DNA from: Paenilisteria portnoyi
Lineage (GTDB): Bacteria > Bacillota > Bacilli > Lactobacillales > Listeriaceae
Assembly (NCBI RefSeq): GCF_014322795.1
Contig: NZ_JAASTT010000006.1
Location: forward strand, 1-64,000
Direction: 5' to 3'
Length of the DNA: 64,000 bases
The notes below the pieces were generated by a model, which was not told the DNA's origin, searched no databases, and saw nothing but the letters and a program-made list of their open reading frames with translations. Position numbers and translations under genes: made by a program. Each line of letters starts with the position of its first letter. Position 1 is the first letter of the stretch. This document shows, piece after piece, positions 38,356 through 45,563 of the stretch.

Positions 38356-38520
38356 CTATTTCAATTTATTATCGTTCAAACATTTAGGTACTTCTGGTTC
38401 ATATAGAAAAGCTAAACAACAATTCTTTGTTGATTTTTCTGCAAAAGTAGTTGCTATTTCTTCGACCTGATTTTCCAGTGCCTTACGTATCTTGTGAGCA
38501 CTTTTATTTATTAAATTCAT
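38356..38520 (-). CDS. agrD: AgrD-like autoinducing peptide precursor
   Basis: 54 residues. N-terminal amphipathic helix (MNLINKSAHKIRKALENQVEE...), then KNCCLAFL, then the conserved acidic recognition tail YEPEVPKCL. By analogy with Listeria AgrD (CFMFV before YEPE) the mature peptide is probably a thiolactone with ring CLAFL, closed on the second cysteine of CC. AAGGAG lies 11 bases before the ATG. It overlaps the end of agrB by 17 bp, as usual for agr operons. Confidence 0.9.
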   Translation of the reverse strand: MNLINKSAHKIRKALENQVEEIATTFAEKSTKNCCLAFLYEPEVPKCLNDNKLK

Positions 38521-39109
38521 AATTATTATATCTCCTTCTTAAAAATCTATAACTTATAGGATGAATCATTATTACTTGAAGTGCTAGCCCCAGCAATACC
38601 AAACTTTTGAAATACTCATTCGGAATTATTGAAATAACAATTATTATAAAAAATGTGTTGAAAACAGATTTTATCCTCAAAACGTGTCTTTTTTGAGCAT
38701 TAAAAAGTGGCATATTTTCAGTATCCGAAGGTGAAAATATCGCAATATTCATTAAAATTAAAACACTTATAAGCACAATCATCCATCCAGACAATTGAAC
38801 ATCTTTCACAAAATAAGGCAACACCACAAACATCACAACACTCGTTATTGTGCACCCCAAACTAGTCTTCGCATGCAGACCAAATGAATGCCTACGAATC
38901 ATCAAGTAAGAAAGGTGTACAATCAACGTCTGCCAAATCATCCCTAACAAGGCAGCGGCGAGGTATACGGTAATTCCCTTCGTCACGTTCACTAAAAATA
39001 TTTCTACACCATACTTTACAATTGCAAATCTGTCTTCATCAACTTCCCTATCGCGGAAAATTGTTCTAGTAATCTTTGCTGCCATATTGGGGACGGTCAA
39101 ACTAAACAT
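38504..39109 (-). CDS. agrB: AgrB-like peptide-processing membrane protease
   Basis: 201 residues with about six membrane segments. Catalytic motif RRHSFGLHAKTSLGC: the histidine (about 77) and cysteine (about 84) are the AgrB cysteine-protease pair that removes the AgrD tail and forms the thiolactone. Position before agrD, agrC and agrA is standard. GGAGG precedes the ATG. Confidence 0.93.
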   Translation of the reverse strand: MFSLTVPNMAAKITRTIFRDREVDEDRFAIVKYGVEIFLVNVTKGITVYLAAALLGMIWQTLIVHLSYLMIRRHSFGLHAKTSLGCTITSVVMFVVLPYFVKDVQLSGWMIVLISVLILMNIAIFSPSDTENMPLFNAQKRHVLRIKSVFNTFFIIIVISIIPNEYFKSLVLLGLALQVIMIHPISYRFLRRRYNNYEFNK

Positions 39110-39123
39110 TCCAATTCGCCTCC

Positions 39124-39702
39124 CTAGTCATCGAGTGCTAATTCCCAGACAGAGACTAGCGAGATTTCACTAGCTCTGTCCGAATTAACAAACTCTGCAA
39201 TTTCTACCCTATCATTTGGTATTTCATTCTCATTCAATATTTTCTCTATATTTTGTGTGACTCTTCCGTCTTGAGAGAGAAGATTGTGCTTCCCTCTCAA
39301 CGGCTTACTATACAGTGCCTCATCCCGATAAACAATCATGTACAGCCTGTCGCGATTAAGTCCTACCAAAAACCGATTATCACTGATCCCCACGTGCCCT
39401 GTGATGCTATCCAAAAAATAGATGTAACCACGGTATGTAATCAACATTTTATATTTTGGTTGATGGCCAGCTACTGGAAACCGATCTAAAAAGTAGTCTT
39501 CTTTATTTATATAGTCACGTCCAAGCTTTGAAAATACTGCCAACATAAGACAATCCCATTTCGAATCCTCACTATTACGTTCTACTAAATTAATTTTAGC
39601 CAAGACGGGGCTAAAAAACTGCAAATCACGAACAATTTCCTTTTGGAAAAATAAGCATGGTTGTGTGCTAGCCATTTTTGCCTGAACAAACGGTTTCATC
39701 AT
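39124..39702 (-). CDS. Protein of unknown function heading the agr operon
   Basis: About 192 residues, soluble, no signal peptide (MMKPFVQAKMASTQPCLFFQKEIVRDLQFFSPVLAKI... KYKMLITYRGYIYFLDSITGHVGISDNRFLVGL). No family recognised. The start is the ATG after AAAGGAG; the longer frame (TTG at 39780) would begin inside the -10 box and cannot be translated from this promoter. It ends 14 bp before agrB, so it is the first gene of the agr operon and falls under the repeat promoter. A role in peptide signalling is inferred from position only. Confidence 0.65.
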   Translation of the reverse strand: MMKPFVQAKMASTQPCLFFQKEIVRDLQFFSPVLAKINLVERNSEDSKWDCLMLAVFSKLGRDYINKEDYFLDRFPVAGHQPKYKMLITYRGYIYFLDSITGHVGISDNRFLVGLNRDRLYMIVYRDEALYSKPLRGKHNLLSQDGRVTQNIEKILNENEIPNDRVEIAEFVNSDRASEISLVSVWELALDD

Positions 39703-39779
39703 CTCGTGATCTACTCCTTTCAGTATCGAATAATGTGGTTCAAAAAGCTCATCTCGGTAAGCCTTATTTCCATAAACCA

Positions 39780-39845
39780 ATTATACGACAGAAAAGTAGA
39801 ATTTTTATCATTTTGTCGTGAACGTAGCGATTCCGTTCGTAAGCG
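39780..39845 (-). promoter_or_regulatory. LytTR-type promoter of the agr operon
   Basis: Minus strand: CGCTTACGAA (39836-39845) and CGTTCACGAC (39815-39824), offset 21 bp, then 29 nt, then TATAAT (39780-39785). There is no -35 box at the normal place, as expected for an activator-dependent promoter. Confidence 0.8.
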
Positions 39846-39898
39846 CGAAAAAAGTGACGTTTTTGAGTTATATATATAACATTATTTTTTGGTAAACC

Positions 39899-39941
39899 AA
39901 AAAAAGGATAAAAAATCGGAGGTAAGTCCAATGTTTTATCC
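39899..39941 (-). terminator. Terminator of the split-kinase operon
   Basis: GGATAAAA / TTTTATCC arms followed by TTTTTTTGG on the minus strand, between the second response regulator and the agr promoter. Confidence 0.65.
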
Positions 39942-39947
39942 TGATTT

Positions 39948-40673
39948 TTAGTTTTTCAATCCTTTTATTTTTCGTGTCGAGACCATACATTTTTCACCAT
40001 TGGCCATATGAGCCATGCCCTTATTCGTATCGACCTCTAAAATATAATCCTTATTCACCAGAAATGCGCGATGTGTCCGATAAAATCGATTGTCTAATTC
40101 CGACTCAATGTCTCTTAACTTTCCATAAAACTCAATTTGGCGATTTCGACCATGCAAAATCACTTTATGCGGACGCGGAGATGTTTCGATGAATAAGATA
40201 TTTTCAAGTGGTTCGTGCATAATCCGATCATCAATTTTTATCGTTAAATATTTGCCTTTATTTCCGTGGTTCTTAATCCGTTTGCTGACACTTTCCATGC
40301 ATTCGACAATACGCTTTCGAATGTTCTCGTAGTCGTCTTTGATAATATAATCCATAGCTTCGATTTTGTAGGTGAATGTTAGGTAGCTCATTTCAGAGTG
40401 CGACGTGATGAATACGATGAAGCCACGTGGATCATTTTTTCGAATTTCCTTCGCTAGTTCAAAGCCGTTGATTGTTTGTGTTTTTAAGGCGACATCAAGG
40501 AAATACAGGCCTGGTTCTTTCTTTTTTTTGCTGGCGTCTAGCAGTTTCGTGGGATTTTCCGTCGCAAGGAGAACACGCATATCTCGATGTTCAATGGTGA
40601 TGTAGTCCTCGATATACGCCACGATTTTATTCCGCTGCATTTCGTCGTCTTCGCATATGTAGATTGGAATCAT
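39948..40673 (-). CDS. Second AgrA-like response regulator (REC-LytTR)
   Basis: 241 residues, about half identical by eye to the 36208 regulator. Acidic pocket YICEDDEMQ, phospho-acceptor YFLDVALKT (Asp about 60), LytTR domain from about 140 (ILFIETSPRPHKVILHG, FYRTHRAFLVNKDYILEV). Its start overlaps the stop of the upstream receptor gene (ATGA). Last gene of an operon starting at 44673. Its phosphate source is unclear because no gene of this operon encodes a complete kinase. Confidence 0.92.
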   Translation of the reverse strand: MIPIYICEDDEMQRNKIVAYIEDYITIEHRDMRVLLATENPTKLLDASKKKKEPGLYFLDVALKTQTINGFELAKEIRKNDPRGFIVFITSHSEMSYLTFTYKIEAMDYIIKDDYENIRKRIVECMESVSKRIKNHGNKGKYLTIKIDDRIMHEPLENILFIETSPRPHKVILHGRNRQIEFYGKLRDIESELDNRFYRTHRAFLVNKDYILEVDTNKGMAHMANGEKCMVSTRKIKGLKN

Positions 40674-41590
40674 TGGGTTAAGTCCTTTCTATTTGTGTAT
40701 TCAGAAAGCTGATTTTTGCTGTTTATTAGTGCTTGATTTAGTGGCTGAATTGTTTCTTGAAAGTAATTTTTAAGGAGCAGTTGGTCGCCTTTTTCAATGT
40801 AACCATGCAAACTCGCTAAAATATTAATGTAGTCGTGGTTGAAATCACTCATTTCATTCGAAAGTTTTTCAAGAGCTAATGTGTATTTTGTTAATTGCTC
40901 TTGCTCTGTTTTCTGCTTTTCAATGTTGATTCTTGCCTGATTAATCTTTGAAAAAACAAGTGTTGTACCCACAATCATGACCAGTAGAATCACAAATATA
41001 ATCCCATTAATAAAGCCTACTTCACTTGAAGATTTGTATAATGACTCAATATAAATAAATGAATACACAATGAACACTGTAATTACTATAATTGATACAA
41101 GTACATATGCATTTTTATTTATTGCTTTCATATATGATGTACTTCGAATTAAGTGACTAACTACCGTCGAAACAAAATAGGTCAATATTGGAAAAATAGC
41201 GCAATATACTATATTAGCCAAAATAATATTCGTCAATATATCATAATTCCATAACCATTTTGTTAAACTAGATATAACTCTAAAGATCATATCTACGGGA
41301 TAATAAGTTATTATGACTAAAAGGAGAAGTGTTAGTAATGGGGCCACAATACAAACAAGCCAGCGTTTCTTTTTCCATCTCAATATTAATATGAATAAAA
41401 CAGCTATAGCAATTGGCACATAATATTGTATATAAGGAAATACTATATCACCACATATGCCTAACAATGCCCCTATTATGAACATAAAGCGCATTGAAAA
41501 TACTTTATTTGCTAATATATTCACCGAAATTACGATACAATATATTTGGGTAATAATTATCATTGCTACTATCATATATTCTGGATCCAT
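40670..41590 (-). CDS. AgrC-like receptor without ATPase domain (receptor 3)
   Basis: 306 residues: six or seven membrane helices (to about 205), a coiled segment, and the phospho-acceptor helix LEKLSNEMSDFNHDYINILASLHGYI (His about 253). The frame ends soon after QPLNQ, so N-box and G-box are absent. No remnant of the ATPase domain follows: the stop overlaps the start of the response regulator gene. It is one of three tandem genes of this design, each with its own ribosome site. Confidence 0.88.
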   Translation of the reverse strand: MDPEYMIVAMIIITQIYCIVISVNILANKVFSMRFMFIIGALLGICGDIVFPYIQYYVPIAIAVLFILILRWKKKRWLVCIVAPLLTLLLLVIITYYPVDMIFRVISSLTKWLWNYDILTNIILANIVYCAIFPILTYFVSTVVSHLIRSTSYMKAINKNAYVLVSIIVITVFIVYSFIYIESLYKSSSEVGFINGIIFVILLVMIVGTTLVFSKINQARINIEKQKTEQEQLTKYTLALEKLSNEMSDFNHDYINILASLHGYIEKGDQLLLKNYFQETIQPLNQALINSKNQLSEYTNRKDLTQ

Positions 41591-41626
41591 ATTCTTTCCC
41601 CCGATGTTAAAAGATATTATTCAGTT

Positions 41627-42487
41627 TTATGATTCAAAATTCTGTAACGGCTTAATCGTTTCATTGAAATAACGATCTAGTGAATCTATATCCCCGTCTG
41701 TAATGTATCCTTGAATACTCGCTAAAATATTAATATAATCATGCTTAAATAAACTCATGTCACTATTCAGCAACTCTAATTTCTCCGTGTAATCACGCAA
41801 CTGCACCAATTCTCGTTCTTGCTTCATTTGTTCAACTCGCGTGTTTCCAACTCTAGCAACAATCGCAAATACAATCCCTATCACTAAGATTAAGGTTGAA
41901 AATATAATAATATAGAGTTCGGCTACCTCAGTAGGTAGACCTAGAATATCTTCCAAATATATAAAAAGGTACATAATCACGATAGTTAACATCAATAAAG
42001 ATATTATCATAAATTCATTATATTTGACCGCGTTCTTAAAGCTACCTCTGCGTAATATCCAACTAGCACAAAGAGAAAATATATAAGCTACTATTAAGCA
42101 TGGAGTGACAAAAATCGCCATTACAAATGCTGCATCCAAGAAAGTAGCATGGTAGTCTTCGCTATATACACCTAAAGCCACAGCAACAAAGACTCCAATT
42201 AAGTAATCGCTTAGGATGAATAATATTTGACCTACTATAACAAAAATAAAAGACTTTACCCATTGAACTCCCTTCCAGCTTAAAAACAAAATTAGAACAC
42301 CTATAGTATATATTTCTGCAAAGTATTGCACCGAGTTTAGAAGTACAGAGCCCCCAATTGTCATAATAACCGTCACTAAAATCATATTTTTTCTTGATAA
42401 CACTTTGCTAGCCAGCACATTAGTAACCAGTACAATTCCAAATAACTGGTATGTACCGGCTATCCATAAAAACAATGATGAGTACAT
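41627..42487 (-). CDS. AgrC-like receptor without ATPase domain (receptor 2)
   Basis: 286 residues: membrane part with about six or seven helices, then LELLNSDMSLFKHDYINILASIQGYI (His about 252) and an end at KPLQNFES. ATPase domain absent. TAGGAG precedes the ATG and the gap to the next gene is 36 bp. The histidine helix is nearly the same as in receptors 1 and 3, while the membrane parts differ more, which would fit different peptide ligands. Confidence 0.88.
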   Translation of the reverse strand: MYSSLFLWIAGTYQLFGIVLVTNVLASKVLSRKNMILVTVIMTIGGSVLLNSVQYFAEIYTIGVLILFLSWKGVQWVKSFIFVIVGQILFILSDYLIGVFVAVALGVYSEDYHATFLDAAFVMAIFVTPCLIVAYIFSLCASWILRRGSFKNAVKYNEFMIISLLMLTIVIMYLFIYLEDILGLPTEVAELYIIIFSTLILVIGIVFAIVARVGNTRVEQMKQERELVQLRDYTEKLELLNSDMSLFKHDYINILASIQGYITDGDIDSLDRYFNETIKPLQNFES

Positions 42488-42506
42488 CGGTTTCTCCTAT
42501 CTATTT

Positions 42507-43373
42507 TTATGTTTGTATTTTATTTGACTTCATCTCTTGTGTTAACGGAGCTATCGTTTCCTTGAAATATGTCTCTAATTCTTGTTGATTTCCATTACTA
42601 ATATACCCTTGTAAACTCGTTAAAATATTAATATAATCATGCTTAAACAGACTCATTTCATCATAAATCTTTTCCAATTTATCCGTATAAGATTCGAGTT
42701 GCATAAGCTTCTCTTTCTGATTATCTACAGCTATCTTATTCTCACTAATTTTTAGCATGATAGTAAATACAATAAATGTCAAACCTGAATACACGGTGAA
42801 TAATATCGCATTTATCACTATGATTTCATTTGAAAAATCATACAATGAACCAATATAAATAAACATATACAGCAGTATAACCGTTGTTAGCAAGGTAGCC
42901 ACAATCAGTATTTTATCTGCAGCACGGCTCTTCTGGATAACATCTTTATTTAACAATTTCGCCACTGGAATGCACATCAAGTAATTGACCATGAGCAAAA
43001 ACAAATCATAGACCGTGTTTAGATGATCCTCGATATAACTACTTCCTATACCAAATAATACAATGGAGACTCCGTCAAATATATAGTTCACCATCACTAT
43101 AAAGATAATCGCGATTAACGGAGTCGCAATTGACAGGAACCAATCTTTCTTTTTCCATCTTAATGCAATCATTAACATTAGAACGATATATATAATTGAA
43201 AAATATTGATAATATCCTAGAAGTGGTACTCCGCCTAGGAATAAAATAAACACTATCATTAACATTTCGAGTTTTGTAAAAACCTTTTTTCCTAACAGGT
43301 GTATCGTGATTACGACACATACCGTTTGGGCTGCCGTGGCTTGAATTAAAGTAAGTATATTTTCTAAATCCAT
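42507..43373 (-). CDS. AgrC-like receptor without ATPase domain (receptor 1)
   Basis: 288 residues: six or seven membrane helices, then LEKIYDEMSLFKHDYINILTSLQGYI (His about 245) and APLTQEMKSNKIQT at the end. ATPase domain absent. It begins 17 bp after the stop of the histidine-less kinase gene. In a full-length AgrC (36988 product) the same point is followed by 'LQNLEVVELKGL' and the ATPase domain, so the cut falls at the domain border. Confidence 0.88.
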   Translation of the reverse strand: MDLENILTLIQATAAQTVCVVITIHLLGKKVFTKLEMLMIVFILFLGGVPLLGYYQYFSIIYIVLMLMIALRWKKKDWFLSIATPLIAIIFIVMVNYIFDGVSIVLFGIGSSYIEDHLNTVYDLFLLMVNYLMCIPVAKLLNKDVIQKSRAADKILIVATLLTTVILLYMFIYIGSLYDFSNEIIVINAILFTVYSGLTFIVFTIMLKISENKIAVDNQKEKLMQLESYTDKLEKIYDEMSLFKHDYINILTSLQGYISNGNQQELETYFKETIAPLTQEMKSNKIQT

Positions 43374-43390
43374 TTAATATCACCCTAGCC

Positions 43391-44377
43391 TTACTGCCTA
43401 ATAACCAATCCTTGCATAAACGCCTCGCCTTCCAGCACTTGTGTATCTAAAACAGCGGATGGATTTTTATTCAGAATTCCTCGCACGATCGAAAGCCCCA
43501 AGCCCCGATTCTCACCTTTTGTCGAGAATCCTTTCTCAAACATTTGATGAATCTCTGGCATGTTTTCTGGCAAACTGTTCTGCACCAAGAGCGTCACCGT
43601 ATTCTCATTCTTCACGAAAGCCACTTTCATAAACGCGCCTGGTTGCCCTTCACTCGCCTCGATGGCGTTATCAAGCAGGATTCCGACAATTTGACACAAC
43701 TCCACTTTATACATCGAAATCGTCTCAATCGGTTCCACAATCTCCAACTGCGCATCGATTTTAAGCTCCTGTGCACGCATCATTTTAGCCGCTAGTAAGC
43801 CTTTCAACTCCAAAACATGCATATTTTTAATTTGCGATAACTTGTATTTATTATCCACCATGCTCTTGTTCACCGGCATGATATTCGCGTCAAAATACGC
43901 CGCCAATTCCTCCATTTGACCGTTCGAAATCAGCGTTTCCAAGTTCGCCAACACTTCCACATAGTCCTGCTGGAAATGCACAACATCCGACTGCAGTTGC
44001 TCGACATTCGCCACATACTGCTGTAGCTGCACCATTTGCTCCTCCTGATTCCGCTTTTGTGCCTCTTTCAAATTCGCGCGATACACCTTCACCAACACCA
44101 AGCAAATAATTCCCAAATACACCGCAAAAAGTATCTCCGTCAGATAAAGTATCGTTTTCGGGAACTGATATGTACTAGACATGTACAGCGTCAACTGCAA
44201 AATCACCGCGGTCACGATAATAATTCCAATCGCTAAAAATATATAGTACCGCTGCGTTTTTGAAATCCTCACCCGTTTTTTCGTCAAGAACATCATCCCG
44301 ATAAATAGCACCACGCACGCAACCGCAATTAGTGTGACCCAAATCAAAACACTGTTACTACTAAAAATCTTCATCAT
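43391..44377 (-). CDS. AgrC-like kinase with ATPase domain but glutamine in place of the phospho-acceptor histidine
   Basis: 328 residues: three membrane helices, coiled segment, helix LQSDVVHFQQDYVEVLANL, linker MHVLELKGLLAAKMMRAQE, N-box IVGILLDNAIEAS and G-box FSTKGENRGLGLSIVRGIL. Aligned with FRHDYVNIL of the 36988 kinase, the motif is FQQDYVEVL; the codon CAG (about 43973-43975) is clear. It should bind ATP but cannot phosphorylate itself at the normal site. Start overlaps the stop of the upstream gene (ATGA) and has its own GGAGG, so the division from the first membrane half is by design rather than frameshift. Confidence 0.9.
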   Translation of the reverse strand: MMKIFSSNSVLIWVTLIAVACVVLFIGMMFLTKKRVRISKTQRYYIFLAIGIIIVTAVILQLTLYMSSTYQFPKTILYLTEILFAVYLGIICLVLVKVYRANLKEAQKRNQEEQMVQLQQYVANVEQLQSDVVHFQQDYVEVLANLETLISNGQMEELAAYFDANIMPVNKSMVDNKYKLSQIKNMHVLELKGLLAAKMMRAQELKIDAQLEIVEPIETISMYKVELCQIVGILLDNAIEASEGQPGAFMKVAFVKNENTVTLLVQNSLPENMPEIHQMFEKGFSTKGENRGLGLSIVRGILNKNPSAVLDTQVLEGEAFMQGLVIRQ

Positions 44378-44673
44378 TCTCCGCTGCCTCCAGCTTCTCT
44401 ATTTATATATAACGGCAAACTCAGCGACAATAGCCACGTGCCTTTTTTATATCGTATTGCGAATATCAACACGCACATCGTGAATACTAACGAATAATAT
44501 TGCACGTAATAAAGCAACAATAGTCCACTTATCAATAAAATTAAGAATAGGATAATCGAATGTAATTTTGAGAAAATTCCCTTGCTGAAAATCTGAATTC
44601 CCATAAGTAAAGAAATGATTTGTACGCTACAACCTAATACTGCTGATAGAAGATATGTTTGAATCTCTTGCAT
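44374..44673 (-). CDS. Membrane half-domain of the split AgrC-like kinase
   Basis: About 99 residues with three or four membrane helices (YLLSAVLGCSVQIISLLMGIQ, IILFLILLISGLLLLYYVQYY, LVFTMCVLIFAIRY). It matches the first third of AgrC-like sensors; with the next gene (328 residues) it makes up one normal sensor length of about 430. The start is the ATG six bases after AAAGGAG. An earlier ATG at 44694 would lie about five bases from the start of transcription. First gene of the operon 44673-39948. Confidence 0.75.
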   Translation of the reverse strand: MQEIQTYLLSAVLGCSVQIISLLMGIQIFSKGIFSKLHSIILFLILLISGLLLLYYVQYYSLVFTMCVLIFAIRYKKGTWLLSLSLPLYINREAGGSGE

Positions 44674-44705
44674 GTTAGTCTCCTTTTCAATCATCGAATC
44701 TCCTA

Positions 44706-44734
44706 ATTATATAGGTATATTGGCAGGTTCGCAA
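44706..44734 (-). promoter_or_regulatory. Sigma-A promoter of the split-kinase operon
   Basis: TTGCGA (44729-44734) and TATAAT (44706-44711), 17 bp apart, directly before the first gene. It would give basal expression next to the regulated promoter at 44898-44963. Confidence 0.7.
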
Positions 44735-44757
44735 TACTTTTTTATGCAAAGAATTGG

Positions 44758-44823
44758 CGTTCAGGATGGAAATAAGGTCATTCAGGACAGAACCGGTCAC
44801 AGCGCATATTTTCGTGCTATGAT
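44758..44823 (+). promoter_or_regulatory. LytTR-type promoter, plus strand
   Basis: CGTTCAGGAT (44758-44767) and CATTCAGGAC (44779-44788), offset 21 bp, then 29 nt, then TATGAT (44818-44823). It points toward the 55-codon membrane protein at 45019 and faces the minus-strand promoter at 44898-44963 head-on. Confidence 0.75.
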
Positions 44824-44897
44824 TATTTCAACTGAGCAATGACGCACGAATACCATTCAATAAATAAAAGTAGCTAACCGTATAATATACATTTTTT

Positions 44898-44963
44898 ATA
44901 GTAACACAAAAAAGGGACGAAAAACCAAATTTGTCGTGAACGCTTGGTTTTTCGTCCTGAACG
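44898..44963 (-). promoter_or_regulatory. LytTR-type promoter of the split-kinase operon
   Basis: Minus strand: CGTTCAGGAC (44954-44963), CGTTCACGAC (44933-44942), offset 21 bp, 29 nt, then TACTAT (44898-44903). The transcript has a leader of about 220 nt before 44673. Confidence 0.8.
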
Positions 44964-45018
44964 CGATTCTTTTTCAAATTTTTGCTAGAATTTTAACACA
45001 AAAGGATGGGATTAGTGG

Positions 45019-45186
45019 ATGCGAAATGAAGTGGTTGATTATTTATTGGGAGTTTTTACAGGAGCGATTATGTTATTTTTAGTTGGGTATTTTTTGCTAG
45101 GGGAGAGTTTTTCGGTTGCTGTTATTATTTCTGTTGCAACTTTTCTCATTTTAAGTGCTAGTCTTATCTTCAGATATAGAAATTGA
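45019..45186 (+). CDS. Small membrane protein, 55 residues
   Basis: MRNEVVDYLLGVFTGAIMLF..., two membrane helices (about 9-27 and 31-50) and a short basic end RYRN. AAAGGA lies 12 bases upstream. It follows the plus-strand LytTR promoter at 44758-44823, so it is probably part of the quorum-sensing regulon. No cysteine, no leader-peptide motif, no family recognised. Confidence 0.55.
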   Translation: MRNEVVDYLLGVFTGAIMLFLVGYFLLGESFSVAVIISVATFLILSASLIFRYRN

Positions 45187-45215
45187 ACCAGCACCTAGTT
45201 GTTAAGTGCTGGTTC
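45185..45215. terminator. Hairpin between two convergent small genes
   Basis: GAACCAGCAC / GTGCTGGTTC, perfect 10-bp arms between the 55- and 51-codon genes. No clear T-run, so it is at best a weak terminator. Confidence 0.5.
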
Positions 45216-45370
45216 TAAGAGCTTCTTCTCCTTCTTGTTGCAACATAGATTAACATGGATAAAACGGCTGTGAGTATGATACCGATAGCATTTGGTACCA
45301 CTCCCACATACGACCACAAGGATACAATAAGCATGATAACAAAGAATTCTATTACATCGTATTTCTTCAT
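45215..45370 (-). CDS. Small membrane protein, 51 residues
   Basis: MKKYDVIEFFVIMLIVSLWS..., two membrane helices and the basic end ATRRRRSS. GAGGGAG lies four bases before the ATG. It reads in a different frame from a longer but implausible cysteine-rich frame in the same place. It follows the terminator of the 46355-45443 transcript and could be reached by read-through. Confidence 0.55.
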   Translation of the reverse strand: MKKYDVIEFFVIMLIVSLWSYVGVVPNAIGIILTAVLSMLIYVATRRRRSS

Positions 45371-45404
45371 TTTTCTCCCTCATTCATCAACAATATGAGC
45401 GTAT

Positions 45405-45437
45405 AAAAGCCTTCGAGTTAAGTTTTCGAAGGCTTTT
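45405..45437 (-). terminator. Terminator after the 31-codon gene
   Basis: AAAAGCCTTCGA / TCGAAGGCTTTT, perfect 12-bp arms with A/T flanks. Confidence 0.85.
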
Positions 45438-45442
45438 CCAGA

Positions 45443-45538
45443 CTAATTTTTCTTTATAGATTTTCTGATGACGACTGTGAGAATAGCTATGACAATTACA
45501 ACCACCGCAACCATTGTAATTGGTATATATTGACTCAT
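45443..45538 (-). CDS. 31-residue single-helix membrane peptide
   Basis: MSQYIPITMVAVVVIVIAIL followed by TVVIRKSIKKN: one hydrophobic helix and a basic tail. GAGGGGG lies about eight bases before the ATG. It is 25 bp after the secreted-protein gene and before the terminator, so it is the second gene of that regulated transcript. The form resembles small membrane-active peptides or membrane-complex subunits; I cannot tell which. Confidence 0.55.
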   Translation of the reverse strand: MSQYIPITMVAVVVIVIAILTVVIRKSIKKN

Positions 45539-45563
45539 CGCTTCATAACCCCCTCTTTAAATT

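Noticed and set aside
42507-43373. Reading the truncated receptors as decayed kinases
   Set aside because: All three have intact frames, individual ribosome sites and tight spacing, and no ATPase-domain remnants follow any of them. Decay would be expected to leave remnants and stop codons. It remains the main alternative to the split-kinase view.
44374-44400. Frameshift joining the 99-codon membrane gene to the kinase
   Set aside because: The second gene has its own GGAGG and a normal ATGA overlap, and no simple indel gives a better continuous protein.
45195-45383. 62-codon cysteine-rich frame in the small-gene region
   Set aside because: A 51-codon frame in the same place has a better ribosome site and a normal membrane-protein composition.
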